Assembly: GCA_022829145.1 (NCBI GenBank)
Contig: CM040753.1
Coordinates: forward strand, 21,015,884 to 21,079,883
Source: Albula goreensis
Taxonomy: Eukaryota > Chordata > Actinopteri > Albuliformes > Albulidae
Direction of reading: 5' to 3'
Length of the DNA: 64,000 nt
Below are positions 1 to 12,236 of the stretch, one piece after another; positions within the stretch are counted from its first letter, which is position 1; each line of letters begins with the position of its first letter. The position numbers and the translations under genes were made by a program. Below the pieces are notes generated by a model that searched no databases, was not told where the DNA came from, and saw only the letters and a list, made by a program, of their open reading frames with translations.

Positions 1-244
1 ATGACGCTACTCTCTAAGGTTTCAGAGTATACAGAGAAAATAGTTTAAAGACAACTTCTGCACCACCTCCAATCTAACAGCCGTTGTGAAGTGTTTCAGT
101 TATCCTTCACATTCATACATCGTCATAGTCAAAGGTCATTAATGATCACCTAATGGATGCTGAGTTCAGTTCTCCAAGTCTTTTGGTCCTCCTACACTTA
201 AGCATAACTTTCAACACCATAGATCATTACCTAATTCTCCACTG

Positions 245-880
245 CCCCAAACCTAAATTATTCTCTTTGGAATGATATTTAACAGGTTTCAGTCTCACCT
301 CAGTGGTGAAACTGGATGTATCATTTTAGCAGATTATAAATCCCAGTTCCACGCTGTCACATTTGGCATTCCTCTAAGGTCAGTCAGTGGCCCAATATTA
401 TTCATTTTTTATAAGCCCCAACTCATCTGTAACATCTGCAGGTACGTCATTATATTCCATTGCTTTACAGATGACACACAACTGCACTTGAACACTCCAG
501 TGTCCGTGCAGCTACAACACTACCTAATCTTGAGAAGGTATAGGTGAATCTGAACTTTATACAAATCAATAGCAATGATCCAGATGGACTACATTCGAGA
601 ACTCTGGCCCAATCTGAATGAGTGAGGCAATGAAAAGCTCATTCATGCCTTTGCCTCTACGAGACTAAACTACTGTAATACCCTTTTCCTTTGCGTTCCT
701 GCAAAGATCCTCCAGAAAATTCAGTTTCAGCTGCATGAATCCGTATGTGAGTCTGTAAACATGAGCATATCACCCACAATCTGGCAACTGTTTATTGGCC
801 TCCCATCCAATAAAGAATTCAATTTAAAATCTTTCTGGGGGGCCTTCCACTTGAGCCACATCAGTGAGATGTTAATTAAT
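245..880 (+). mobile_element. L2-like LINE reverse-transcriptase fossil
   Basis: This is a broken non-LTR retrotransposon remnant. In the frame starting at 272 the conceptual product has a GPILF-like segment and then FTDDTQLHL (FTDD codons at 464-475), the degenerate form of the Y/F-x-D-D catalytic box of LINE reverse transcriptases. After a stop at 545, other frames resume with ...LIHAF...RLNYCNTLF (about 635-690) and TPTLATVYW (about 773-800). These match the order of conserved blocks in the C-terminal part of L2-clade proteins. Several frameshifts and stops mean it is not functional. No 5' end, 3' UTR or target duplication was recognised. The L2 clade is inferred from block order only. Confidence 0.7.
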
Positions 881-1281
881 TAATTAACTTTTGCCACTTT
901 TCAGGAACATTCCTGATTTTTGGAGCTATATGCTTCTTTTCTCTGCACTACTTAGCAGTTAAATATTATAAACTGAAGAATTATGAGTGTGTTAAAAAGA
1001 AGAAGCAATGAATCACAAACTAAATAACCATAACAAACTGGCTATGTAACTAGTTTATTCGCTAATATAGCCATGTAGTAGCTGATGTTATCTTGTTTTG
1101 CTGTACAAAATAAACACACTGACTTCATGTCAGTAAAATACAAGCAATCAAAAGCACTGTATGCTAGCAGCCTACTTTTGAAACATATTGTGTAATTAAA
1201 CTACCGTTAACAATTTGGTGGGTAAACAAATACAGATAATGACCTCTCTGCAGATCCCTAATATTACACAATATGTAAATG

Positions 1282-1309
1282 AGTGTGTGTGTGTATATAT
1301 ATATATATA
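1282..1309. repeat. (TG)n(TA)n microsatellite
   Basis: A short compound dinucleotide run of TG followed by TA, in intergenic sequence. Confidence 0.9.
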
Positions 1310-3505
1310 AATAAAAGTACACAATTTCGTCCCCCTCAGCATGTCCTTGGCCCACCCTTTCATCCCGAGCTGGAGCCAGGCCTGATTTTACACATCCTCA
1401 GATTAAGCACCCCTGTCTGTTACCTCTCCACTCTAAACTGCACATTATAGGGGCTTGCGCTTTCTGTCCACTGTTTTATTTTCATCATTCTATTTTAAAT
1501 GTTTTCTTATGGGAATGATGTAGAACTGACACCACATTCCCTGTCTTGCAACACAAACTTAAGTTCAATTCTAGATGTAACATGTGCTCCTTCTGTTTGA
1601 TGTCTTTTTTCTGTTTTAGCAAGAAGTGTATGAAGTAAAAGTTGAAGAAGGAAGTGTCTATGTGAAGCACAAGAGCCCCCTCTCTTTAAAACCCTTCCCT
1701 CCATCCTCAAAGAGCTGAACTCGTGAGCTTCCAGAGGTTCCTGCGTTCTGCATAGAGAAGCAGCTGTAACAATCCTGGCCATGTCTAAGATTTATTATAC
1801 AAAGCCAAGCCACCAAAGACATTCCTCACCTTATCTGCTATCATAACAGACCTTTTCCACAAGAATCTGGCACTGTTAGAATCAGGGCATTATCAGGAGG
1901 ATCGTCTAAAGAGAAAATGACATCATCTTTTTCTTGTTTTCACATTTTTTCCAAACACTGGGACTTCAGCCACTGCTGACAGTGAAAGGAAAAAGTGATT
2001 TGAAGGCTTGGCTTGACCTTGATAATCAATTGGACACTCAACGGTCATTATGCATTAGCCACTGTTCAGCTTTAGGACATTAAATTCTCCATTGTCAGTA
2101 TATTTCAAATATTCAGCCTAAGGCTATTTAGGGACCAAGATGTATTTTTATTGCAGATTTGTTTTGTTTTTAATGCAACAACTGACAGAGTATGGTACAT
2201 TTGAAAATAAATGTCAAAAACTTTATTTCATGATATTTTAAAGGAGATTAGAAACAAAGTTTAGAAACAATGTCCTTTATGTTTAAAGCAAAAAACTTGA
2301 ATTACATTTATGTCAAAAATGTGCATTGTATTTATCCATGAAGACTTCATTGCAATTTAAAGTCTGAATTATTTTAATAGGTGGCAGCTTGAGATGAAAA
2401 CATTTTTGACAGTTACACAAAAACAGTGCATAAGTTAAGGGAAACTCTTAGCGTAATTTTCAGTTTGCATTGCAAAGGTATCTCCATTACCAGTACACCA
2501 GATTAATACAGTAATAATACAGTGACTGAAATTCTATAGGAAATTCCAGGAACTCTACTTCGCTCCAAGCAGAAGTGAGGAAAGATAGGTGGTTAGCATT
2601 TAGTGATCTGTGCTTTTGGTACATGTGTAAATGACACAAACATTATGTGATTATAGCTGTTTTACAACCTGTTATTTTTTAATCAATATTATTACTATTT
2701 AATTATTATTATTTTACAAATACTGCATTTGATTCATATGCCGGGCACATTGCTATCAGCTGCACATATCCTTTCGAGCTGACGGAACAGCTACTGAGTA
2801 AAGTTTCCCTATAGCAGTGTCTTCTCACAAGACTTACCTCTAACACACGAGTGCATGTCCTCACTTTCCATAGATTTCACTTTCAGTAGACCTGGACATT
2901 TCCATGTATTTATAGTCATTGTGCTATTAAAGTATGGCTTTATGTGTTAGTTTCAAAGATATCTTTGCAATCCAAGAAATGAAAATGGTATCAGTGGGTT
3001 GCTCAACACTTGGTAAGTAGACAAAAAAAGCGTAATTGCCAAAATGTCATATTATCCCTGTAACATTTATGCTTTTGTCCATCCATCACCTACTAGTCGA
3101 TCCAAATACTCACCAAAGACACTAAAGGCAAAGCAGATATTTATAATTAACTGGTTTGAACTGTACAGTGGTGTAGAATAGAGGCACAGGAAGCCCAACT
3201 CAGATGCAATGCTAATTTGAACTGGTGTCCTACCAACTGTTTTGCTATGAACCAAGAGAACACACATTATGTGTAATTATAGTTGGTTTTTGTCCAGCTG
3301 TTCTTTTTTCTATTGACTATCTTAAAGACCTTCATAAAACGACACCACTGCATTTGCTTTTGGCATATGCACAACATGTTTCACACTGGCTTAAGGGCTG
3401 AAGCAAGATGGAACCCAGGTCAACAAGGTGTCTCTGGAGGTCCAGGATTAGCAGTTTAAAACCAGGGCAGGTAACATGCTATTGTTTTTGCTGTTTTTTG
3501 TCTTC

Positions 3506-3509
3506 TACA
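3506..3509. repeat. target-site duplication, left copy
   Basis: TACA lies immediately before the tgtaggga terminus and is repeated immediately after the right terminus at 12237-12240. Four bases is a usual length for LTR retroelement integration, but so short a match could be chance. Confidence 0.55.
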
Positions 3510-4025
3510 TGTAGGGACTACTGAACTGCGTTTCCCATAGTTCCACAACCAAATTCCAAAGATACCTCACCTACAGCGCAACTACGTTAAAAGCCATAAA
3601 ACGTAGGTAATAAAAAGGACCAACACCCCAGAAATCGGGGGCTCTCTCTCAATCTATCACTCTGAGTCTCTCTCTCAGAGACTCTCTCGCAACTTGCGTG
3701 CTGAACGCACGCATAAAACTCTCTAATCTGGGCCTGGCATGCACACCGCATGCCAAGGAATTCTGTCCCTCGTCTGCCTTGTGTGCAATAACTTCCCCGG
3801 TTAAATAGGCCCGCTCAATGCAGCCTAAAAGTTAGCTTCGAACCCCGGTGGTCAGCTACAGGGAACAGAGACGCACAGCCAAGAGGCCACGAGACGAGTG
3901 GAACCCTGCCGCAGAGAGCCACGCAGCAAACCCAGGAATCCAGCAGAGCGAAGACCTGTAAGTCCCAAGAGGCCAGCAGCCTGCAAAGAGGATCCAGCTT
4001 CGTGAACGACGGCACCGAACCCCAG

Positions 4026-4138
4026 AGAGAACGACCGAGCAACCAACTCAGCGCCCTGGGAAACCAGAGACCGTAACAAGAGAGAACGAACGAGCGAGCA
4101 ACCAACTCTGCGCCCTGGGAAACCAGAGACCGAAACAA
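4026..4138. repeat. 55/58-bp tandem duplication in the LTR
   Basis: Two adjacent copies (4026-4080 and 4081-4138) share gagcaaccaact, then gcgccctgggaaaccaga, with a few substitutions and a 3-bp length difference. It lies within the left LTR. Confidence 0.9.
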
Positions 4139-4656
4139 AGAAACGCACTGGACCCGTCTAACCAACGGAGAAAACCCGCAACAGTAAGGCTGTAACACTG
4201 GGCACAGATAGATAACATAGCTTAGGTACATATGGTTATATTCATAACAGAATGTAATGAACTGTGTTATTTATTTTTCATATCTGTAATCATTCTTGTG
4301 TTTGATCATTGTTTAGCTGGCTCCTAGCCAAGCGCCGCGCCGCGTTAGCAAGCAAATATCTCACTACAAACTAGGTTTTGCATGTGATCTATTTAGCTAC
4401 TAACTTACGACAACCCGGCATTAGTGATCTGCACGATTACATCCATTTTTCCACATTGCATGCGCCATTTTCCTGAAACGCTTAGCTTCAGCTAAGTTTC
4501 AAAACTCCCACCATCTCTTTTCCTTTGTTCTCCATGAACACGTGTGTATCGCGCACATACCCAAGGCTGCGCGACCCCCACACGTAGGAGAACATTCCTA
4601 CCACTACACACAAGCCAACGCCCTATACATTCCTGAACTATATGCACATACATACG

Positions 4657-4681
4657 CACACACACACACACACACACACAC
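4657..4681. repeat. (CA)n microsatellite
   Basis: About twelve CA units inside the left LTR. They are followed by two AATAAA hexamers (4704-4709 and 4739-4744) and a GT-rich stretch, which could act as a polyadenylation region of the element. Confidence 0.9.
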
Positions 4682-5215
4682 GCATCGTTTATTGTTACAT
4701 TGTAATAAATCGTGCTTTGCCGTTTAGTACATGTGTTCAATAAACTTTGTTATATTCTAAGGTTGTGTGTTTATTAATGTTGCATAAATATTGAATGTTT
4801 GCCGACCTCTGCAACTCCGAAGAACTCCCGAATGCCTTCACTTTTGATCAATCATTAACGTTATTATTTCAGGTAAAACTGAACCAATAGTGTTGTGATT
4901 TGATTATGATTAGTTATTGATATTGTAATTTTGATTATAATTATTAATTTAATTATTCGTTGGAATTACGTATTTATAGCTATATAACGAGACTGATATA
5001 TATTTTATGAGACTGATATATAAGACTGATTAACCGCAGTTGCACCATTATTCGTAGAATAATGTTATAGAATTTCCACCACGTAAGTGACGCCCTTTGT
5101 TGTGGGGAATATAATAATAAAGTCTTGCGTAACTGGTGCCACACGTGAGGTTTAGATAATTCCTAACACTTTCGGTGTCCTGTGCGAGGAATACTATAAC
5201 AAATCCCTACATTAT

Positions 5216-5232
5216 TGGTGCCCCGTGTGAGG
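5216..5232 (+). other. primer-binding-site-like motif
   Basis: The motif tggtgccccgtgtgagg starts 4 nt after the LTR's terminal CA. It begins with TGG, complementary to a tRNA CCA end, as expected of a retroelement minus-strand primer site. I could not assign the tRNA. Two diverged versions of the same 17-mer sit inside the LTR end at 5134-5150 and 5173-5189, so the motif is part of a three-step, roughly 40-bp repetition. Confidence 0.5.
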
Positions 5233-5796
5233 CGTTGTATTGTTGGCTTATATTCATGTTTATGTAATAGTATTGATAAAAACCTCTGGTCTTAATTTTA
5301 GAGTTCATATTCTAGAAAACAGACCCGCAGTTCCAAGTTTCCGCCACCAGGTGGCGTCAGACCAACTTGGCCTGCCACAGAGTATAACTATTTGTGCTTA
5401 TGAACAATTGCATCGTGATTATGGTAATTTCATTCAGTTGAAATATATTTAGCTATCAAGCTATTATTGGGAGATGAATATAGTGATAACAATCACTTAT
5501 GTTAACACCTATTAGACACAATAGTGTTACAAATCATCGTATTGCATGCAGTTTAATCGTGTCACTGGTCAAACAGTTGATATTGTTGCCCTAGCCTTCT
5601 ACTTATGTTTTAGAGCCAATAGAAACTAAAAGAGTTTCTCACCTGCATTGCAGAGGCATTTGAATACCGTGATATTCACTGCTTAGTTAGCCGTTAGAAT
5701 TAACCGTGTTAATTCAACTGCTTGTGTAACTTAATCACAGCGTGCTGCCAGCCCTGTGAATCTGTAGGCTCTATAAGGTCTTAAAATTAATCTTTT
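5233..5796. other. leader between PBS and array
   Basis: Unique sequence inside the insertion with no protein-coding content that I recognise. Its last 60 bases may be a very diverged monomer of the array that follows. Confidence 0.45.
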
Positions 5797-8700
5797 ACCA
5801 CATAGCTGTAGCTACCTTGTACTTCAGTTTCTGTGAGTCCTTAGGGATAAAGATTTGTACTGCCAAGCTGTCACTACCATGTATTTCAGCTTGTGTGAAT
5901 TCTGAAACAAAGCATTGCGCCCCCTAGCTGTTACTACGTGTATCTCAGCTTGTGTGAATCTTGAAACATAAAGCATTGTGCCCCTAGCTGTCACTACCGT
6001 GTATTTCAGCTTGTGTGGATTCAGAACCATAAAGTATTGCGCCCCTAGCTGTTACTACCGTGTATCTCAGCTTGTGTGGATCCTGAAACATAAAGCATTG
6101 CGCCCCTAGCTGTCACTACCCTGTATTGCAGCTTGTGTGAATTCAGAACCATAAAGTATTGCGCCCTAGCTGTTACTACGTGTATCTCAGCTTGTGTGGA
6201 TCCTGAAACATAAAGCATTGTGCCCCTAGCTGTCACTACCGTGTATTTCAGCTTGTGTGGATCCTGAAACATAAAGCATTGTGCCCCTAGCTGTCACTAC
6301 CGTGTATTTCAGCTTGTGTGAATTCTGAAACAAAGCATTGCGCCCTAGCTGTTACTACGTGTATCTCAGCTTGTGTGAATTCTGAAACAAAGCATTGCGC
6401 CCCTAGCTGTTACTACCGTGTATCTCAGCTTGTGTGGATCCTGAAACATAAAGCATTGTGCCCCTAGCTGTCACTACCCTGTATTGCAGCTTGTGTGAAT
6501 CTTGAAACATAAAGCATTGTGCCCCTAGCTGTCACTACCGTGTATTTCAGCTTGTGTGAATTCTGAAACAAAGCATTGCGCCCTAGCTGTTACTACCGTG
6601 TATCTCAGCTTGTGTGGATCCTGAAACATAAAGCATTGTGCCCCTAGCTGTCACTACCGTGTATTTCAGCTTGTGTGGATCCTGAAACATAAAGCATTGC
6701 GCCCCTAGCTGTTACTACCGTGTATCTCAGCTTGTGTGGATCCTGAAACATAAAGCATTGCGCCCCTAGCTGTTACTACGTGTATCTCAGCTTGTGTGGA
6801 TCCTGAAACATAAAGCATTGTGCCCCTAGCTGTCACTACCGTGTATTTCAGCTTGTGTGGATCCTGAAACATAAAGCATTGTGCCCCTAGCTGTCACTAC
6901 CGTGTATTTCAGCTTGTGTGGATTCAGAACCATAAAGTATTGCGCCCTAGCTGTTACTACGTGTATCTCAGCTTGTGTGGATTCAGAACCATAAAGTATT
7001 GCGCCCTAGCTGTTACTACGTGTATCTCAGCTTGTGTGGATTCAGAACCATAAAGTATTGCGCCCTAGCTGTTACTACCGTGTATCTCAGCTTGTGTGGA
7101 TTCAGAACCATAAAGTATTGCGCCCTAGCTGTTACTACGTGTATCTCAGCTTGTGTGGATCCTGAAACATAAAGCATTGTGCCCCTAGCTGTCACTACCG
7201 TGTATTTCAGCTTGTGTGGATCCTGAAACATAAAGCATTGCGCCCCTAGCTGTTACTACGTGTATCTCAGCTTGTGTGGATCCTGAAACATAAAGCATTG
7301 CGCCCCTAGCTGTTACTACGTGTATCTCAGCTTGTGTGGATCCTGAAACATAAAGCATTGTGCCCCTAGCTGTCACTACCGTGTATTTCAGCTTGTGTGA
7401 ATTCTGAAACAAAGCATTGCGCCCCTAGCTGTTACTACCGTGTATCTCAGCTTGTGTGAATTCTGAAACAAAGCATTGCGCCCCTAGCTGTTACTACCGT
7501 GTATCTCAGCTTGTGTGGATTCAGAACCATAAAGTATTGCGCCCTAGCTGTTACTACCGTGTATCTCAGCTTGTGTGGATCCTGAAACATAAAGCATTGT
7601 GCCCCTAGCTGTCACTACCGTGTATTTCAGCTTGTGTGGATCCTGAAACATAAAGCATTGTGCCCCTAGCTGTCACTACCGTGTATTTCAGCTTGTGTGG
7701 ATTCAGAACCATAAAGTATTGCGCCCTAGCTGTTACTACCGTGTATCTCAGCTTGTGTGGATCCTGAAACATAAAGCATTGCGCCCCTAGCTGTTACTAC
7801 GTGTATCTCAGCTTGTGTGGATTCAGAACCATAAAGTATTGCGCCCTAGCTGTTACTACGTGTATCTCAGCTTGTGTGGATCCTGAAACATAAAGCATTG
7901 CGCCCCTAGCTGTTACTACGTGTATCTCAGCTTGTGTGAATTCTGAAACAAAGCATTGCGCCCCTAGCTGTTACTACCGTGTATCTCAGCTTGTGTGAAT
8001 TCTGAAACAAAGCATTGCGCCCTAGCTGTTACTACGTGTATCTCAGCTTGTGTGAATCTTGAAACATAAAGCATTGTGCCCCTAGCTGTCACTACCGTGT
8101 ATTTCAGCTTGTGTGGATTCAGAACCATAAAGTATTGCGCCCTAGCTGTTACTACCGTGTATCTCAGCTTGTGTGGATTCAGAACCATAAAGTATTGCGC
8201 CCTAGCTGTTACTACGTGTATCTCAGCTTGTGTGGATCCTGAAACATAAAGCATTGTGCCCCTAGCTGTCACTACCGTGTATTTCAGCTTGTGTGGATCC
8301 TGAAACATAAAGCATTGTGCCCCTAGCTGTCACTACCGTGTATTTCAGCTTGTGTGAATTCTGAAACAAAGCATTGCGCCCCTAGCTGTTACTACGTGTA
8401 TCTCAGCTTGTGTGAATTCTGAAACAAAGCATTGCGCCCCTAGCTGTTACTACGTGTATCTCAGCTTGTGTGAATCTTGAAACATAAAGCATTGTGCCCC
8501 TAGCTGTCACTACCGTGTATTTCAGCTTGTGTGGATCCTGAAACATAAAGCATTGCGCCCCTAGCTGTTACTACGTGTATCTCAGCTTGTGTGGATCCTG
8601 AAACATAAAGCATTGCGCCCCTAGCTGTTACTACGTGTATCTCAGCTTGTGTGGATTCAGAACCATAAAGTATTGCGCCCTAGCTGTTACTACGTGTATC

Positions 8701-11700
8701 TCAGCTTGTGTGGATTCAGAACCATAAAGTATTGCGCCCTAGCTGTTACTACCGTGTATCTCAGCTTGTGTGAATTCTGAAACAAAGCATTGCGCCCCTA
8801 GCTGTTACTACCGTGTATCTCAGCTTGTGTGGATTCAGAACCATAAAGTATTGCGCCCTAGCTGTTACTACGTGTATCTCAGCTTGTGTGGATTCAGAAC
8901 CATAAAGTATTGCGCCCTAGCTGTTACTACCGTGTATCTCAGCTTGTGTGAATCTTGAAACATAAAGCATTGTGCCCCTAGCTGTCACTACCGTGTATTT
9001 CAGCTTGTGTGAATCTTGAAACATAAAGCATTGTGCCCCTAGCTGTCACTACCGTGTATTTCAGCTTGTGTGGATCCTGAAACATAAAGCATTGTGCCCC
9101 TAGCTGTCACTACCGTGTATTTCAGCTTGTGTGAATCTTGAAACATAAAGCATTGCGCCCCTAGCTGTTACTACCGTGTATCTCAGCTTGTGTGAATCTT
9201 GAAACATAAAGCATTGCGCCCCTAGCTGTTACTACGTGTATCTCAGCTTGTGTGAATTCTGAAACAAAGCATTGCGCCCTAGCTGTTACTACCGTGTATC
9301 TCAGCTTGTGTGAATTCTGAAACAAAGCATTGCGCCCTAGCTGTTACTACCGTGTATCTCAGCTTGTGTGAATCTTGAAACATAAAGCATTGTGCCCCTA
9401 GCTGTCACTACCGTGTATTTCAGCTTGTGTGGATTCAGAACCATAAAGTATTGCGCCCTAGCTGTTACTACCGTGTATCTCAGCTTGTGTGAATTCTGAA
9501 ACAAAGCATTGCGCCCTAGCTGTTACTACGTGTATCTCAGCTTGTGTGGATCCTGAAACATAAAGCATTGTGCCCCTAGCTGTCACTACCGTGTATTTCA
9601 GCTTGTGTGGATCCTGAAACATAAAGCATTGTGCCCCTAGCTGTCACTACCGTGTATTTCAGCTTGTGTGAATCTTGAAACATAAAGCATTGCGCCCTAG
9701 CTGTTACTACGTGTATCTCAGCTTGTGTGGATCCTGAAACATAAAGCATTGTGCCCCTAGCTGTCACTACCGTGTATTTCAGCTTGTGTGAATCTTGAAA
9801 CATAAAGCATTGCGCCCCTAGCTGTTACTACCGTGTATCTCAGCTTGTGTGAATCTTGAAACATAAAGCATTGCGCCCTAGCTGTTACTACGTGTATCTC
9901 AGCTTGTGTGGATTCAGAACCATAAAGTATTGCGCCCTAGCTGTTACTACCGTGTATCTCAGCTTGTGTGGATCCTGAAACATAAAGCATTGCGCCCCTA
10001 GCTGTTACTACGTGTATCTCAGCTTGTGTGGATCCTGAAACATAAAGCATTGCGCCCCTAGCTGTTACTACCGTGTATCTCAGCTTGTGTGGATCCTGAA
10101 ACATAAAGCATTGCGCCCCTAGCTGTTACTACGTGTATCTCAGCTTGTGTGGATTCAGAACCATAAAGTATTGCGCCCTAGCTGTTACTACCGTGTATCT
10201 CAGCTTGTGTGGATTCAGAACCATAAAGTATTGCGCCCTAGCTGTTACTACGTGTATCTCAGCTTGTGTGAATTCTGAAACAAAGCATTGCGCCCCTAGC
10301 TGTTACTACGTGTATCTCAGCTTGTGTGAATCTTGAAACATAAAGCATTGTGCCCCTAGCTGTCACTACCGTGTATTTCAGCTTGTGTGGATCCTGAAAC
10401 ATAAAGCATTGTGCCCCTAGCTGTCACTACCGTGTATTTCAGCTTGTGTGAATTCTGAAACAAAGCATTGCGCCCTAGCTGTTACTACGTGTATCTCAGC
10501 TTGTGTGAATCTTGAAACATAAAGCATTGCGCCCCTAGCTGTTACTACCGTGTATCTCAGCTTGTGTGGATTCAGAACCATAAAGTATTGCGCCCTAGCT
10601 GTTACTACGTGTATCTCAGCTTGTGTGGATCCTGAAACATAAAGCATTGCGCCCTAGCTGTTACTACCGTGTATCTCAGCTTGTGTGAATTCTGAAACAA
10701 AGCATTGCGCCCCTAGCTGTTACTACGTGTATCTCAGCTTGTGTGGATTCAGAACCATAAAGTATTGCGCCCTAGCTGTTACTACCGTGTATCTCAGCTT
10801 GTGTGGATTCAGAACCATAAAGTATTGCGCCCTAGCTGTTACTACCGTGTATCTCAGCTTGTGTGGATCCTGAAACATAAAGCATTGTGCCCCTAGCTGT
10901 CACTACCGTGTATTTCAGCTTGTGTGGATCCTGAAACATAAAGCATTGTGCCCCTAGCTGTCACTACCGTGTATTTCAGCTTGTGTGGATTCAGAACCAT
11001 AAAGTATTGCGCCCTAGCTGTTACTACGTGTATCTCAGCTTGTGTGAATCTTGAAACATAAAGCATTGTGCCCCTAGCTGTCACTACCGTGTATTTCAGC
11101 TTGTGTGGATCCTGAAACATAAAGCATTGTGCCCCTAGCTGTCACTACCCTGTATTGCAGCTTGTGTGAATCTTGAAACATAAAGCATTGTGCCCCTAGC
11201 TGTCACTACCGTGTATTTCAGCTTGTGTGGATCCTGAAACATAAAGCATTGTGCCCCTAGCTGTCACTACCGTGTATTTCAGCTTGTGTGGATCCTGAAA
11301 CATAAAGCATTGTGCCCCTAGCTGTCACTACCGTGTATTTCAGCTTGTGTGGATCCTGAAACATAAAGCATTGTGCCCCTAGCTGTCACTACCGTGTATT
11401 TCAGCTTGTGTGGATCCTGAAACATAAAGCATTGTGCCCCTAGCTGTCACTACCGTGTATTTCAGCTTGTGTGAATCTTGAAACATAAAGCATTGTGCCC
11501 CTAGCTGTCACTACCGTGTATTTCAGCTTGTGTGAATCTTGAAACATAAAGCATTGCGCCCCTAGCTGTTACTACGTGTATCTCAGCTTGTGTGGATTCA
11601 GAACCATAAAGTATTGCGCCCTAGCTGTTACTACGTGTATCTCAGCTTGTGTGAATCTTGAAACATAAAGCATTGTGCCCCTAGCTGTCACTACCGTGTA

Positions 11701-12140
11701 TTTCAGCTTGTGTGGATCCTGAAACATAAAGCATTGTGCCCCTAGCTGTCACTACCGTGTATTTCAGCTTGTGTGAATCTTGAAACATAAAGCATTGTGC
11801 CCCTAGCTGTCACTACCGTGTATTTCAGCTTGTGTGAATCTTGAAACATAAAGCATTGTGCCCCTAGCTGTCACTACCGTGTATTTCAGCTTGTGTGGAT
11901 TCAGAACCATAAAGTATTGCGCCCTAGCTGTTACTACGTGTATCTCAGCTTGTGTGAATTCTGAAACAAAGCATTGCGCCCCTAGCTGTTACTACCGTGT
12001 ATCTCAGCTTGTGTGGATTCAGAACCATAAAGTATTGCGCCCTAGCTGTTACTACGTGTATCTCAGCTTGTGTGGATTCAGAACCATAAAGTATTGCGCC
12101 CTAGCTGTTACTACGTGTATCTCAGCTTGTGTGGATTCAG
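5797..12140. repeat. 57-61-bp minisatellite array, about 107 copies
   Basis: A head-to-tail array with core ccctagctgt(t/c)actac, gtgtat(c/t)tcagcttgtgtg and a variable 3' part. Four main 3' variants alternate: ggatcctgaaacataaag, gaatcttgaaacataaag, gaattctgaaacaaag and ggattcagaaccataaag. Sites co-vary: monomers with attgtgcccc go on to tcactacc and tatttcag, whereas attgcgccc goes with ttactac and tatctcag. The first one or two monomers (5797-5900) are clearly diverged, and interior copies are nearly identical within each variant class. Many monomers are multiples of 3, so open frames of 60-114 codons appear on both strands, but they are by-products. The array ends abruptly at ggattcag, fused to the 96-bp LTR end. 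Confidence 0.97.
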
Positions 12141-12236
12141 AATAAAGTCTTGCGTAACTGGTGCCACACGTGAGGTTTAGATAATTCCTAACACTTTCGG
12201 TGTCCTGTGCGAGGAATACTATAACAAATCCCTACA
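12141..12236 (+). repeat. 96-bp right LTR fragment
   Basis: An exact copy, as read by eye, of 5116-5211. It starts at an aataaa and ends at tccctaca. It contains the two internal PBS-like 17-mers but not the PBS itself. The first 1.6 kb expected of a full right LTR is missing and the minisatellite runs straight into it. Confidence 0.9.

Larger units (their letters stand above)
881..3509. other. intergenic, no gene seen
   Basis: This is AT-rich intergenic sequence between the LINE fossil and the LTR-like insertion. I see no exon, RNA gene or recognisable repeat apart from the TG/TA microsatellite at 1282-1309. The short open frames here have no recognisable protein content. Confidence 0.5.
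3510..5211 (+). repeat. left long terminal repeat
   Basis: A 1,702-bp unit that begins tgtaggga and ends tccctaca, the usual TG...CA form of an LTR. A TATA-like taataaaaagg lies at 3608-3618. AATAAA hexamers lie at 4704, 4739 and 5116. The last 96 bp (5116-5211) recur without a visible mismatch at 12141-12236. Internally it holds a 55/58-bp direct duplication (4026-4138) and a CA microsatellite (4657-4681). It contains no copy of the array monomer. The open frames of up to 138 codons on its minus strand overlap one another, are low in complexity and show no known domain. Confidence 0.7.
3510..12236 (+). mobile_element. LTR-type insertion filled with a minisatellite
   Basis: The whole 8.7-kb block behaves as one insertion. 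It starts with tgtaggga (3510-3517) and ends with tccctaca (12229-12236), a perfect 8-bp TG...CA inverted terminus. TACA lies directly outside both ends (3506-3509 and 12237-12240), consistent with a 4-bp target duplication. The order is: full left LTR-like unit (3510-5211), PBS-like motif (5216-5232), unique leader (to about 5796), about 107 tandem monomers (5797-12140), then the last 96 bp of the LTR again (12141-12236). No gag, protease, reverse transcriptase or integrase frame is visible. It could be a non-autonomous LTR element, or an element whose coding region and most of the 3' LTR were replaced by array expansion. The strand is set by the PBS position after the left LTR. Confidence 0.75.

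Noticed and set aside
3815..4231. 138-codon minus-strand open frame
   Set aside because: It lies inside the LTR, includes the 55/58-bp direct duplication and shows no domain. Two overlapping frames are equally open.
6000..12140. CRISPR-like array
   Set aside because: There are no unique spacers between repeats. The monomers are contiguous and vary only as satellite classes, and the context is a vertebrate genome.
5824..12145. Many open frames of 60-114 codons on both strands with repeated peptide text
   Set aside because: They all lie inside the 57-61-bp tandem array. Monomers whose length is a multiple of three keep frames open, and the same happens on both strands, so they are not genes.
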